Below, piece after piece: positions 1 to 10,000 of a stretch of DNA of 64,000 nucleotides (within the stretch, counting starts at the first letter, position 1; each line of letters begins with the position of its first letter). Both the position numbers and the translations under genes were made by a program. The notes beneath the pieces are model-generated. The model saw only the letters and a program-made list of their open reading frames with translations, was not told the DNA's origin and did no database searches. The DNA is from Candidatus Sabulitectum silens (GTDB taxonomy: Bacteria > Fermentibacterota > Fermentibacteria > Fermentibacterales > JCC-6), in assembly GCA_001875255.1 (NCBI GenBank), contig MJAN01000009.1, positions 1-64,000 of the forward strand, given 5' to 3'.

Positions 1-29
1 AAAGAGGGGCATGCCCATCGGCATGCCCC
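1..29 (-). terminator. Intrinsic terminator of the propeller lipoprotein gene
   Basis: A perfect 10-bp stem (GGGGCATGCC / GGCATGCCCC) with a 4-nt loop lies directly after the stop codon of the minus-strand lipoprotein gene. Read on the minus strand it is followed by TCTTT, a short U-rich tail. Confidence 0.75.
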
Positions 30-36
30 CTGAAAG

Positions 37-1190
37 CTAGTTCTGGAACAGAGATGCGTCTTCCGGTGCGATCATGTATACCCTGGGCCACTCCTCTGTG
101 GTTGGGTCGAATCCCAGAATTCCGTATTTACCAATGACAGGCATTACATCTTCATGGAACTCGTCGGTTCTCAGGGCGGAGGTGAAAGGTAATCGCCTGT
201 ATCGGTATCGTAGACCCTGAATACGGCCCCGTCATAGAGTCCGCTCATCACCCAGAGCCTGTTCAGACTGTCGATGCAAAGCATACCGATCATGGAGCGG
301 TAGGGATCCGGCTCGTAGCTTTCAGCCATCGCTTCAGGGCGCCCTGGCGATCATACCGTTCCTGACCATCTCCCGCTCGATCTCGATGTCCTCTTCGGGC
401 TTGAGTACCATGGGATACTCCTCCTGAATGGTCCACTGCTCGGTGCCGTCGGGGCCGTAGGCCGTAACCAGATACTCCTCGGTGTCGTACTGCGCAAGGA
501 AAACGTCCTCGTCCTGGTCAACGGCAAAGATGATCATGGTTTGGGCCATGGCTCCCATGTTGTTGAAATCGAAGGGAACAAGGTTCTCTCTGTAAACCAC
601 ATCAGCCTCTGATGAGTCGGTCCAGAGACTAACGGCCATTCCTGAGAACATCTCCTCACCATCCTGTTCCCAAGCTGGCTTGAGCCCCACGAAACCGTTC
701 TCAACCGGTGTTATATCCATTGGGGGTGAGGGGAAGAAGCCTGTCATCTCTTCGGTGAAGTTGTACTCGGAGTCGTAGAAATTGATCTTGCCACCCATGG
801 CGTCCGTAATGATGAAGCGTTATCAGGTTTTATCGCAAAGCTCGAGAGCAGCAGGTACTCCCCGGGTCCCTGACCCTTCTGACCAACTGAGGCGATGTAA
901 TCTCCCCGGGGGGAGTAGATGTTCACCGTTACTTTGGTCATATCCCCTATGGCAATGTTGCCATTCGGCAGATACTCGGCCCCCACTATGGTTCCGAAAA
1001 CCAGATTGCTGTCTCCCAGTTCAACACCGATGGAGTCCTCGATGACAAGCCAGTGGTCCACTTCAGGCATCTCAAGGGCGGTTATCTCTCCTGACTCGTT
1101 CTCAGTGGCAACCACCTCGTCGGAAGGCACAGAACCTCCGCAGCCTGTCAAGATCACTGCTATCAGAGCGGTGACGATCATTTCTTTCAT
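37..1190 (-). CDS. Six-bladed beta-propeller lipoprotein (frameshifted)
   Basis: Predicted exported lipoprotein with a propeller fold (PF17170-like); substrate unknown. The N-terminus is a short hydrophobic stretch ending in the lipobox LTGC. The motif SIGVELGDSNLVFG follows, then propeller strands such as GQKGQGPGEYLLLSS, and the protein ends EWPRVYMIAPEDASLFQN. The same order and motifs occur in two other genes of this window (ending at 30540 and starting at 12270), so the three are paralogues. The coding frame breaks near 815, 340 and 190; joining the frames restores alignment with the paralogue over its whole length, so errors are likelier than decay. The start ATG overlaps the stop of a 27-codon upstream ORF and has the SD AAGGAG. 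Confidence 0.75.
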
Positions 1191-1273
1191 TATCTCTCCT
1201 TAGAGTTGGAAGTAAAGCCTGTGCTCAAGGGGAGGGTGTTACCCCTGAAGAGCTGGATCTCGTTTCTACTCAT
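1190..1273 (-). CDS. 27-residue ORF translationally coupled to the lipoprotein gene
   Basis: A 27-codon ORF starts with ATG 5 nt after a strong Shine-Dalgarno (AGGAGG). Its TAA stop shares one base with the ATG of the lipoprotein gene (TAATG). The peptide begins MSRNEIQLFRG, is polar and lacks a signal sequence. The geometry is that of a leader peptide or a small protein translated by coupling. No homologue is recognised, and neither of the two paralogous lipoprotein genes has such an ORF. Confidence 0.5.
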   Translation of the reverse strand: MSRNEIQLFRGNTLPLSTGFTSNSKER

Positions 1274-1291
1274 ACCTGCCTCCTGAAAATA

Positions 1292-1306
1292 GTTTACATG
1301 GTAAAC
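1292..1306. promoter_or_regulatory. Palindromic operator candidate GTTTAC-ATG-GTAAAC
   Basis: A perfect 6-bp inverted repeat with a 3-bp spacer lies 19 bp upstream of the 27-codon ORF, where a minus-strand promoter would lie (TTGTCT at 1313-1318 is a possible -35). It sits between a winged-helix regulator gene and the lipoprotein gene, so the regulator is an obvious candidate to bind it (inference). Confidence 0.45.
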
Positions 1307-1322
1307 CAAATAGACAAAAAAA

Positions 1323-1614
1323 CTATATTCCCGGTTGAATGTACTTTTTCAAACTATTGACATAGGTTTCGAATGCTTCCCTTCCTTTCCTGGTAATTGA
1401 CACCGATGTATTGGGATAATTATTCCTAAAAGATTTTTTAATCTTAACATATCCTGCTTCACTCAGTTTTTTTAAACTGGATACTGATGTTTCCTGATGT
1501 AGCGTTGGTTTTTTCTTTGATGAAATTGAAGTTGGCTTCCTCTACGGTCATTAAGATCGAAACGATTGATAAGCGAAGCTGGGAATGGAGAATGGGATCA
1601 AGGTCTTTAAACAT
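1323..1614 (-). CDS. Winged-helix transcriptional regulator (frameshifted)
   Basis: Small DNA-binding regulator of the type with a single winged-helix domain and little else, about 96 residues. It begins MFKDLDPILHSQLRLSIVSI, has the recognition region (F)IKEKTNATSGNISIQ-LKKLSEAGYV, and the wing/C-terminal part KSFRNNYPNTSVSITRKGRE. The frame breaks near 1475 in a T7/A run (TTTTTTTAAA on the plus strand); removing one base gives the canonical Q-L-K-K-L-S-E-A-G-Y. The start overlaps the end of the upstream membrane-protein gene by 8 bp, so the two form an operon. The A+T content is higher than that of most of the window. Confidence 0.75.
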
Positions 1615-2200
1615 GTTCTCTCCCGCTCGACCTGTTGAGCAGTATTCCAGGTATGATGAATCCGACTATTGCAGCCAGCATCAGGCTGAATCCATGATGA
1701 TCACGGGGAAGCCAGAATGTAGAAAAGCCGATCAAGTTAAGTGCTAAGCCTCCGATGAAGAGTGGTTTGAACCTGATAGATGCGCCGATAACAATCATCG
1801 ACAAAGCAAAGAGAATGATAAATATCGGTGCCATGGCATCACCTAGATGGTCGCTGAAAACAAAACCCAATACCATAAGATTCATACCCATTGCCCATCC
1901 CATGGTTTGAATTACCCTTAACAACATGGTTTTGGGCACATTGTTTTTCTTGACAGTCTTCCTCGTGTATAGAAAGGTATAAATTCCACCAAGCGGAAAG
2001 AGGGCACATGTCCAGATGATATCAAACTGCTTGTACAAGCCTGTTATGGAAAAGATGTACTGACTGAAAAACACCGCAAAAGTCAACACACCCCATAGGA
2101 TTATGATGTGACCATTCTGCTGAAACATTTGTTTTGTGTCTTCGATTGTCTTTGAGATCAGCAAGAGACTTTCTTCTGGTGTAAAGCTTTTGTTTTCCAT
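1607..2200 (-). CDS. Multipass membrane protein partnered with the winged-helix regulator
   Basis: A predicted inner-membrane protein of about 197 residues. The cytoplasmic N-terminus (MENKSFTPEESLLLISKTIE) is followed by about five hydrophobic segments, for example IIILWGVLTFAVFFSQYIF, PIFIILFALSMIVIGASI and LAAIVGFIIPGILL. I chose the ATG at 2200 because a GGGCGGAAC sequence precedes it; an upstream in-frame start at 2272 is poorer. Genes of this kind are often cotranscribed with small winged-helix regulators in Bacteroidetes-like genomes and may modulate or sense for them, but the function is unknown. The reading frame is intact. Confidence 0.6.
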   Translation of the reverse strand: MENKSFTPEESLLLISKTIEDTKQMFQQNGHIIILWGVLTFAVFFSQYIFSITGLYKQFDIIWTCALFPLGGIYTFLYTRKTVKKNNVPKTMLLRVIQTMGWAMGMNLMVLGFVFSDHLGDAMAPIFIILFALSMIVIGASIRFKPLFIGGLALNLIGFSTFWLPRDHHGFSLMLAAIVGFIIPGILLNRSSGREHV

Positions 2201-2626
2201 TGTTCCGCCCACGTTAGATGAATAAGTTCTGTCATTGCCCATATATATAAACAAGTTTATGATGCAAAGCAAATGCTAAGTATGAACTCCCTATTGCATT
2301 GATATTCAGTGAGATAGGAAGAGCCCTAAAACACTCACCCTGTTATCCCTCTATTGCTTCCTGAGATTTTGCCCTGGGTAAGCTGAAGTCGGTTAGAAAT
2401 ACTTCGATACTTTGAACGGGCTTCCCAGGGGGGCAGTACACCTTGATGCATTTCATCATGCTGAGATCTGCTCGAAACCATGTTTGACCACGCTTATTTC
2501 GGTCAGTATGATCAGTCTCAGGCAGGAATCGCGGAGTTATTGGGATGAATGGACTGCTCTGGATGCAGAAGACTGAAAGGAGTTGAATCCACTTTCCAAT
2601 GCCAATCTGACGGAAGGAAGGCCGCA
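2201..2626. other. Intergenic, no gene recognised
   Basis: A divergent intergenic region between the membrane protein and the TPR gene. Short ORFs exist on both strands but none has a usable ribosome-binding site or a recognisable protein. No hairpin followed by a T tract was found. Confidence 0.5.
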
Positions 2627-3916
2627 ATGAAGATCCGCACAAAAATCCATGATGCAGTCAGACGCGCTCTCGGAGGAATCTTTGCCGCTCTCCCGCTTTT
2701 ACTCTGTCTCATGCCGGGCCGGTCCGAAGCCGGGCAGGGGAACCTCAGCACGTACATATCGGCGATTGCCGACTCCACCGAGGTATCGGACAGTCTGCTA
2801 GCGGCCATCGATTACCAGCTTGCCGATGATCCCGGAAATGTCACTCTCCTGGTGGACCGAGCTCTGATACTGGCTGCATTGGACCGCATGGATGCCGCCC
2901 TCGAGACCGCAGAAAGAGCAGTCGATCTCGAACCCGAAAGAGCCACAGGATATCTGATCACGTCTGTACTGGCCCTCCATATGGAGGACTACCCCCGGGC
3001 CATCGAGTACGCTGATATGGCCATCGAGCTGGCGCCGGATTCCATTGCCGCATATCAAACGAAAGTCCTGGCGGCATCCGCTTCGGGAGATATCGAGGCT
3101 GCCCTTTATGCCAGTTGCAGGATTGCTGAGCTGTTATCCGATGACGCCAACAACTACAACACAATGGCCACACTGGAGATGCAACTGGGCCAGTACCACC
3201 AGGCCTATTCCCACTACACGCAGGCATTGTCTCTAGCTCCCGACTCCGCTGTCTATTTCTGCAACCGGGGTCTGCTCCTCCTGTATATGGGCCATTACGA
3301 CGAAGCTCTGGAAGACTTCGATCAGGCGGTATCCTTGGACAGCACCAATGCCAACGTCTACGCGGTACGCTCCAGATACTACGCGGAGTCGCCATACCGT
3401 AACCTGGAGATGGCCCTTCAGGATCTCAACAGGGCAATCGAGCTGGAACCGGAGAATTCACTCAGGTACCGGCAGAGAGCCGCCATCTACTACTACCAGC
3501 TCGGCGATTTCGAAGCTACAATCGAAGACATGGACAGGGCAGTTGCAGTGGACCCCATCAACCCCGAAGTCGTCCACGCCAGAGGGATCTTCTACATGGA
3601 GCACGAGGACTACGACTTAGCCATCAGGGATTTTGACAGGGCCCTGGAACTCGACCCGGACTACGCCCACGTGCTTATCAACAGGGCATCGATCCTATCC
3701 GAAGCGGGCCTTGCAGACGAAGCGCTGGAGGACCTCTCAAGGGCCATAGGCATAGACCCGACCTATGCTCAAGCCTACTACCTCCGGGGAATGGTCTACG
3801 AACAGAGTGGCGACTTGGAGAGAGCAAGGGCCGACTACGAGAGATGCCTTCAGACCAATGAGGAACCCATGCTGCAGATGAACGTCCAGTCCGCGTTGAG
3901 AAGAGTGTCTCAATAG
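2627..3916 (+). CDS. Exported tetratricopeptide repeat protein
   Basis: A 429-residue protein with an N-terminal signal sequence (MKIRTKIHDAVRRALGG then a hydrophobic core IFAALPLLLCLMPG, cleavage probably after SEA) followed by about ten TPR units filling the rest. Typical units read YMGHYDEALEDFDQAVSLD, YYQLGDFEATIEDMDRAV and YDLAIRDFDRALELDPDYA. TPR arrays are alpha-helical scaffolds for protein-protein contacts, here probably periplasmic; no catalytic domain is present. The start is the ATG preceded by GGAAGG; an upstream in-frame ATG (2549) would destroy the signal peptide. The frame is intact. No operon partner is evident. Confidence 0.85.
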   Translation: MKIRTKIHDAVRRALGGIFAALPLLLCLMPGRSEAGQGNLSTYISAIADSTEVSDSLLAAIDYQLADDPGNVTLLVDRALILAALDRMDAALETAERAVDLEPERATGYLITSVLALHMEDYPRAIEYADMAIELAPDSIAAYQTKVLAASASGDIEAALYASCRIAELLSDDANNYNTMATLEMQLGQYHQAYSHYTQALSLAPDSAVYFCNRGLLLLYMGHYDEALEDFDQAVSLDSTNANVYAVRSRYYAESPYRNLEMALQDLNRAIELEPENSLRYRQRAAIYYYQLGDFEATIEDMDRAVAVDPINPEVVHARGIFYMEHEDYDLAIRDFDRALELDPDYAHVLINRASILSEAGLADEALEDLSRAIGIDPTYAQAYYLRGMVYEQSGDLERARADYERCLQTNEEPMLQMNVQSALRRVSQ

Positions 3917-4117
3917 ACCCTGTTCACAGGGGCAGGTTCAGTGCGTTGCCAGTAAGCTCCCTGTCCGCAGTATGTGGAAGCAGATCAGCGGGGTTTTGGT
4001 GGATCAGCAAGTCTCATCGATGATATTGATCCTTCTGTGGTCTTCACTCCCCGAGTTACTTATAAACCGGGACAGCGCTTGTGAAACCTGACGGAGTCTT
4101 TTTGGAAGGGGTAATGA

Positions 4118-4792
4118 ATGGGAAAGTATGACAGGAACTATACCGATCGGGGTATCTGCTGAACTACAGGACCCCGAAGCTCACCGCCCCTCGGAAGAGA
4201 AGGGTGCTTCAGTTCAGGGTGGAGCTTCTGGAGATCGAGCCCTGGTATGGAGGCGGATACAGATAGACAGTGCGAGTAACTTCTGGGACCTTCATGTGGC
4301 GATACAGGATGCCATGGGCTGGCTTGATTACCACCTGCACCGTTTCGAGATAAGGGGCAAGGGGAAGCGGGACGAATACCACATCGGCATGCCGGATTTT
4401 ATAGAGAACTCCATGATTTCAAGGAGGTGTTCCCCGGGTGGGAGGTTCCTGTGGAGGAGCATTTCAACGACCTCGGGGTAACGGCGGGATATCTCTACGA
4501 CTACGGCGACTGCTGGATGCACAGGGTGGTGCTGGAGGGGTACATAGTGAAGGATGAAGGCGGGAAGTACCCTGTGTGCCTTGCCGGTGAGAGATCATGC
4601 CCCCCTGAGGACTGCGGCGGTGTTGGCGGGTACTATGATCTGCTTTCGATACTTCGAGACCCGGAGCACGAAGAATACGAGGAAACACGGGTCTGGGCCG
4701 GGGAGAACTGGTCGCCGGAGGATTTCGACCCCGCCAGTGTGAAGTTCTTTGACCCCCATGAACGGTGGGTCAACGCCTTCATTCTTCGCTGA
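4118..4792 (+). CDS. pRiA4b ORF-3-like protein (frameshifted)
   Basis: Member of the plasmid pRiA4b ORF-3 family (PF07929), known from mobile elements and chromosomes; biochemical role unresolved. Family hallmarks are visible: VLQFRVELLEIEP, then VWRRIQIDSASNFWDLH, AIQDAMGWLDYHLHRFEI, the turn YLYDYGDCWMHRVVLE, the Cys-bearing ERSCPPEDCGGVGGYYDL, and the C-terminal ENWSPEDFDPASV. The frame breaks near 4155 (a G run), 4240 and 4410; all three restore family sequence when one base is added. The start ATG follows GGAAGGGG. The 3' end of this gene recurs as a fragment at 15458-15538 next to a second copy of the downstream gene. Confidence 0.75.
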
Positions 4793-4801
4793 GGCGGGCC
4801 G

Positions 4802-5406
4802 TCAGAAAACGGACTTGATCGAACCCCAGGTGGTTGCTTCCAGTGACAGGGATGGAAGAACCGAGATGAAGAAGTTGCAGGCTCCGCCAATGTCCCATGG
4901 TTCCCAGGCGATGAAGTCATCGCTGTAGAAGCTGTGGTAGATGGTTCCACCCATGCCGTCGCTCAGTAAGGAGGGCCATCCCCTGTGCTTGCTTCAGTGT
5001 TGGCAATGCACCAGAAGTGCTGGCTGACAAGGAAACCTGGATCGTAACTGGCATAAACTGGAGCGAAATGAACGGCTGTCACCAGGGTTTGATCGATTCT
5101 GGTGGTTGGTCCCGTTGCATCGCCGTTCCATAACTCAAAATAGACATCGCTGGTGTCCCAGGGTTTCTCAGAGAAATGATAGAACCACATCTCTGATGTA
5201 CCAATGTGCGCAGATTGATAACTTGGAAAGAAATCCTGAAGGTTGAACCAGACCCCCCTGTAGGTTCCCTTCCATGGGGCCCATAGGGGTGTACCATTGT
5301 CGTATCGAAGCCAGTCATTTCTTTGAATCTCAGGGAGGTCCACAGCGACCCTGCCTGCGATCGAGCAAGTGGCAAGCATAAACACAACAGCCAATAATGC
5401 TTTCAT
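4802..5406 (-). CDS. Small secreted protein with C-terminal TWGSIKSVF (frameshifted)
   Basis: Unrecognised exported protein of about 200 residues, clearly paralogous to the gene at 15548-16167. It has a signal peptide (MKALLAVVFMLATCSIAG, cleavage near AGR) and conserved stretches DWLRYDNGT, YRGVWFNLQDF, EMWFYH, PWDTSDVYFELWNGDA and FYSDDFIAWEPWDIGG, ending LEATTWGSIKSVF. Aromatic-rich strands suggest a beta-sandwich, possibly a carbohydrate- or surface-binding module (inference). The frame breaks once near 4970. The C-terminal TWGxIKxxF tail ends in Phe and recurs in three other proteins of this window. It converges on the pRiA4b-like gene with 9 bp between stops. Confidence 0.65.
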
Positions 5407-5461
5407 ATTTATTCCCTTCCATTACGGCTTCCCTGGAACAGAAAATGACTACAACTGACTT

Positions 5462-5489
5462 ATAATAACGATTCAAGTCAGTGAAACAC
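5462..5489 (-). promoter_or_regulatory. Promoter of the TWGSIKSVF protein gene, copy A
   Basis: Read on the minus strand: -35 GTGTTT, 16-bp spacer, -10 TATTAT, about 55 bp upstream of the ATG. The same elements with the same spacing precede the paralogue at 16167, which supports them. Confidence 0.45.
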
Positions 5490-5651
5490 ACTCCTTTCCG
5501 AGGATCTCACTTAGATGTTCATGTGTGCAACCTGTTCAGGATGGCGGGGGTGAAAAGTTGCTGAAGTGCTTGCAGCATGGATTCAGACACAGGAAATGCT
5601 CAGTTCTGTATCCACTGGAACATTTCCTATCGATTTAGTATATATCTCACG

Positions 5652-5669
5652 TTTGAGTATCTGTTCAAA
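5652..5669. promoter_or_regulatory. Possible operator upstream of the metal efflux genes
   Basis: An inverted repeat TTTGA-N8-TCAAA lies 26 bp before the adaptor ATG, inside an A+T-rich stretch with TATATATC just upstream. ArsR/SmtB-type metal sensors use sites of similar look, but the arms are short and no regulator gene is adjacent. Confidence 0.25.
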
Positions 5670-5695
5670 TATTCACTCATTTCGTGAGGTTCGTT

Positions 5696-7004
5696 ATGAA
5701 ATACCCTTCCCTCCCCTTGCTTGCCGTGGTTCTTTCTGCTGTTTTCCTGCTTGGCATGAGCTGTTCTGAAGCCTCTGCTGAAACTGTTCCCTCCGGGGAC
5801 TGCTCGGATCATGATCATGCCCTGGAGGTACCGGAAGAGGATGATGACCATGATGCGCATGAGGACCTTCATGCTCATGATGAGGATGATCACGGGGATC
5901 CCGGTGTTGATGTTGATGTGCATGATGAATCCACTCACAGCGAAACTGTGATCGAACTTACCGACAGGGATATTGCCGATGCTGGAATAGAGGTTTCCGT
6001 TGCAGGAGGGGGTGAGATCAGGCAGTCCGCAACCCATTACGGGGAGATAACCATCAACCGGGAACGGCTGGCTCATCTGTCGCCCCCTGTGGCAGGGGTG
6101 GTTCGCACGGTAAATGCAAGGCTGGGTGACGATGTTCAGCAGGGCGAGTTGATCGCGGTGATCGCAAGCAGAGAGCTAGCCGATGCCAGGACCGCTTACA
6201 TCAATGCAAGGGCGGGCATGCAGCTTGCCGAGGAGGTGTTTCAGAGCCAGCAGCAGCTGTTCCAGGAAGGTTTTCTTTCGGAGCAGGGTTTCCTTGCGGA
6301 GAGGCAGGCCTACACCACTGCACAGGCTGAGTTCAACAGCACCCGCCAGACACTCAGTGCCCTTGGAGTAAGCGATTATCAGCTGAACACCCTGTCATCC
6401 TCGGGAGAACTCACCAGGTATGAGGTCCGTTCCCCGATATCAGGAACGATAATTGAGATGCACATCACACCGGGAGAGAATATCATGCCCGGGGTGACCT
6501 GGCCGCTGTCGCCGATCTGTCCCGGGTATGGGTTCACTGAATGTTCCCCAGAATGCCCTTGGGGGAGTTCACTCGGGACAGGAGATGACAGTTTCCCATT
6601 CACGGTCTGACATCCCCTCTGCTGTAACTTCAGTAGACTATGTGGCTTCCGTCTTTGACGGTGAGACACGCGCTGCGGTGGTCCGGGGCGAGCTGGATAA
6701 TACCCACGGACTCTGGCGGCCGGGGTTGTTCGTTTCCGCTGAAGTGAGTTCCGGTGTGCTGGATGAGCCCGTGGTGGTCAACTCGGATGCGGTTCAGTTC
6801 GTGCAGGGTGAGAATGTGGTTTTCATACCCGAGGGACACGGATTTGCTTCGGTGCCCGTTACACTGGGCGCATCCGACGGAGAATTCGTTGGAATAACTT
6901 CAGGGCTTCACCCTGGAGACAGATATGTGAGCCATGGAGCTTTTTCCCTGAAGGCGGAGATCGTGACCAGCGGCCTGGACAGCCACGCCGGCCACGGTCA
7001 CTGA
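5696..7004 (+). CDS. RND efflux periplasmic adaptor (CusB/CzcB type), frameshifted
   Basis: Membrane-fusion protein of a tripartite heavy-metal efflux pump, linking the inner-membrane pump to an outer-membrane channel. It has a lipoprotein-like signal (VFLLGMSC), then an unusual His/Asp/Glu-rich stretch of about 45 residues (HDHALE...EDDDHDAHEDLHAHDEDDHGD) likely to bind metal ions, then the biotinyl-lipoyl half-motifs (HLSPPVAGVVRTVNARLGD; YEVRSPISGTIIEMHITPGE) around a coiled-coil hairpin, then barrel domains ending DSHAGHGH. The ATG at 5696 is preferred over a GTG at 5684 that overlaps the GAGG ribosome-binding site. The frame breaks near 6495 and 6540. The pump gene follows after 16 bp; no outer-membrane factor is present. 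Confidence 0.88.
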
Positions 7005-7020
7005 CCGGGAAGGGAATAGG

Positions 7021-10000
7021 ATGCTTGAGAGAATAACGAAGTTCTCCCTGGAGAACAGGCTGCTGATAGTTCTTGGTGTCATCGGCGTAATAGTCGGTGG
7101 TGTCTTTGCCTATGAAAGCCTCCCGGTGGATGCCTTTCCGGACATATCTCCGGTGATGGTTCCCGTGTTCGCCGAGGCCCACGGCATGTCCCCTGAAGAG
7201 GTGGAAAGGCTGGTCTCTTACCCCATAGAATCCTCGATGAACGGCCTGCCGGGTGTTGTTCGCATCAAGTCCACCTCCGCCTTCGGCATGGCGGTTATCT
7301 ATGTGTATTTCACCGATGACACCGACATCTACTTCGCCAGGCAGCTCGTTGCGGAAAGGCTGAATGCCGCTCTTCCTGAACTGCCTGAAATGGATGAACC
7401 GCCCTCTCTGGGGCCCATATCCACCGGACTCGGGCAGATATTCATCTACTACCTCACCGCGGATGAAGACCTTCCCACGGGTGGAATGCCCCTGGACATT
7501 TATCTGAGGGACCTGAATGACCGTGTGGTGAAGTACCAGCTCCAGTCGGTGCCCGGTGTTACCGAGGTGCTTTCAATGGGGGGCCATGTACTGCAGTATC
7601 AGATACAGGTCAATCCCAACTCTCTGCTGGAGTTCGATGTATCCCTGGATGACATCGTAGAAGCGGTGAACGAGAACAACAGGAACGCCGGGGGCCAGTT
7701 CCTGGTCATTGGCTCGGAAGAGCACCTGGTAAGGGGAATTGGTCTCCTTGAAACCTTGAGGACATAAGGGCCTGGCGGTGAAGACCGTTGACGGCGTTCC
7801 CGTTACCATAGGCCAGCTGGGCACGGTGCAGTACGGTTCGGAGATACGCAGGGGAGTGGTTTCCCACAACGGCTCCGAGGAAGTTGTATCCGGGATCGTT
7901 CTCAAGCTGTACGGAGAGAACACCTCGGAGGTCATTGAGAGGCTGTACAGTAAGATCGAGGAGGTGAGGGAAAGCCTTCCCGAAGGTGTACACCTGGTTC
8001 CTTACTATGAGCAGGCGGAGCTGGTGGAGAACGCCACGGGAACAGTAAACTCCGCGCTGATGATCGGAGCCTTTCTGGTGCTTCTCACCCTGGCGCTCTT
8101 CCTTGGAAACCTCAGGTCATCCCTGATCGTTGCCCTGGCACTTCCCTTCTCGGCCCTTACCGCCATTATTCTCATGAAGCTCACGGGTGTTTCCGCCAAC
8201 CTGATGTCCCTGGGAGGGATCGCCGTGGCGATAGGAATGCTTGGAGACGGATCCATAGTTATGGTGGAAAACATTTTCAGACACCTTAACATTCCTGAAA
8301 AAAGCTCCTTCACGAAGACACGGGTGATAATGGACTCCTCCAGGGAGGTTGCGAAACCCATTGTATTCTCCACCATAGTGATAATCCTGGTGTTCCTGCC
8401 GATACTGTCCCTTCAGGGAGTTGAGGGAAAGATGTTCGGGCCCATGGCCAGAACCGTTTCCTTTGCCCTGGCGGGTTCACTTATCATGGCGGTGATCGCG
8501 GTACCCGCTCTCTCTTCATTCCTGCTGAAAAAGGGAAAACACGCAGAGTTCAGGCTCCTTGCAAGGCTTAAGGCCATTTACAGACCCGCGGTTGAGAAGG
8601 CCCTTCGTAAAAGGAAGACCGTGGTGCTGTCGGCCCTTGGGATTTTCCTTGTGTGCATGGCCCTTGTGCCCCTGATCGGAACTGAATTCCTTCCAACCCT
8701 GGAAGAGGGTTCCATTTTCATCGGGGTGGTGATGGCTCCCTCCATTGCACTGGAGGAAGCCACAGAAACCATAATGACCCTGGAGAGTCGGATACTTGAG
8801 TTCGGGCCGGTGGAGGAAACCGTTTCCAGAATAGGCAGGCCGGAAGCCGGCAGCCATCCCCATCCGGTTAACTACGGTGAGATCCATATCGAGCTGAAGC
8901 CCGAGGATGAGTGGGGTGAATACGGTTCCAGGGAAGAGATCGTCGAGGCTATAAGGAACGACCTCGGGGGATACCCGGGGGTGCAGCTGAACTTCACCCA
9001 GCCGATTCAGAACGCCTTTGACGAGCTTCTCTCGGGCTCCAGGGCGGAACTGGCGATCAAGGTATACGGTGAGGATCTCACCGTGCTCAGGGAAACATCA
9101 CAGAGCATCACAGAGGCGGTCAGGGGGGTACCCGGGCTGGTGGACCTTGCCACGGAGCAGGGATTCGGACAGCCCCAGGTGCAGATAGTGACCGACAGAG
9201 AAGCCTGCGCCCGGTACGGTGTTTCGGTTGCTCAGATCATGGAAACCGTTGAGCTTGCCATCGGTGGTGAGGTTATCGACCACATGTATCTGAACGTTCG
9301 AAGGTACGGTATTCACCTGAGGCTTCAGGAAGGATTCAGGGACGATCCTGAAAGCATATCATCACTGCTGGTACACACCGGGGACGGCTCCCTCATTACC
9401 CTCTCCATGGTGGCTGATGTAAAACAGGTCATCGGACCTATTCAGATCAACCGGGAGAAGAACCAGCGGTACTGGACGGTTCAGGGGAACATAGACGGCA
9501 GGGACCTGGGAAGCGTGGTCGCTGATGTTCAGCGCGCAATAGAAGAGAACGTGGATATGCCCCCGGATACTTCGTTGAGTACGGCGGTCAGTTCGAGAAC
9601 CAGCAGAGGGCCATGAAGCGTCTTTCCATCATCGTTCCCCTTGTGCTTGCCGGTGTAATGACAATTCTATGGATGTCCTTCGGCATTTTCAGGCACGCCC
9701 TGGTGATCCTCCTTAACATACCCCTGGCCCTTATCGGCGGGATACTTGGCCTGATTCTCACCGGGGAATACCTGTCCGTTCCGGCGGCGGTGGGCTTCAT
9801 TGCCCTCTTCGGCATTGCGGTGCAGAACGGGGTCGTTCTCGTGAGCTACTTCAACATGCACCGAAGAAGCGGAACGGACCTGAAGGAAGCTCTGGTGGAA
9901 GGATCCCTGTTAAGGCTGCAGCCGGTACTCATGACGGCAATGACCACGGTTCTGGGCCTCTTCCCTCTGCTGCTTTCAACGGGGATCGGATCAGAGGTTC

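Larger units (their letters stand above)
4697..5490. repeat. Dispersed duplication, copy A
   Basis: The DNA from the last ~95 bp of the pRiA4b-like gene through the converging small secreted-protein gene and its promoter is repeated at 15458-16251. Around the shared stop region both copies read nearly identically (for example GAGGCGGGCCGTCAGAAAACG), and the promoter elements have the same spacing. Divergence within the coding part shows that the duplication is old. Confidence 0.8.

Noticed and set aside
2343-2642. 99-codon minus-strand ORF before the TPR gene
   Set aside because: No ribosome-binding site, no recognisable motif, and it overlaps the start of the TPR gene.
4118-4792. Complete mobile element around the pRiA4b-like gene
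   Set aside because: The family occurs in elements, but no transposase, integrase or terminal repeats flank it here.
7700-7800. Programmed ribosomal frameshifting in the RND pump and other genes
   Set aside because: Breaks lie at many unrelated places, without consistent slippery sequences or downstream structures, and often need two corrections close together. Sequencing error explains them better.
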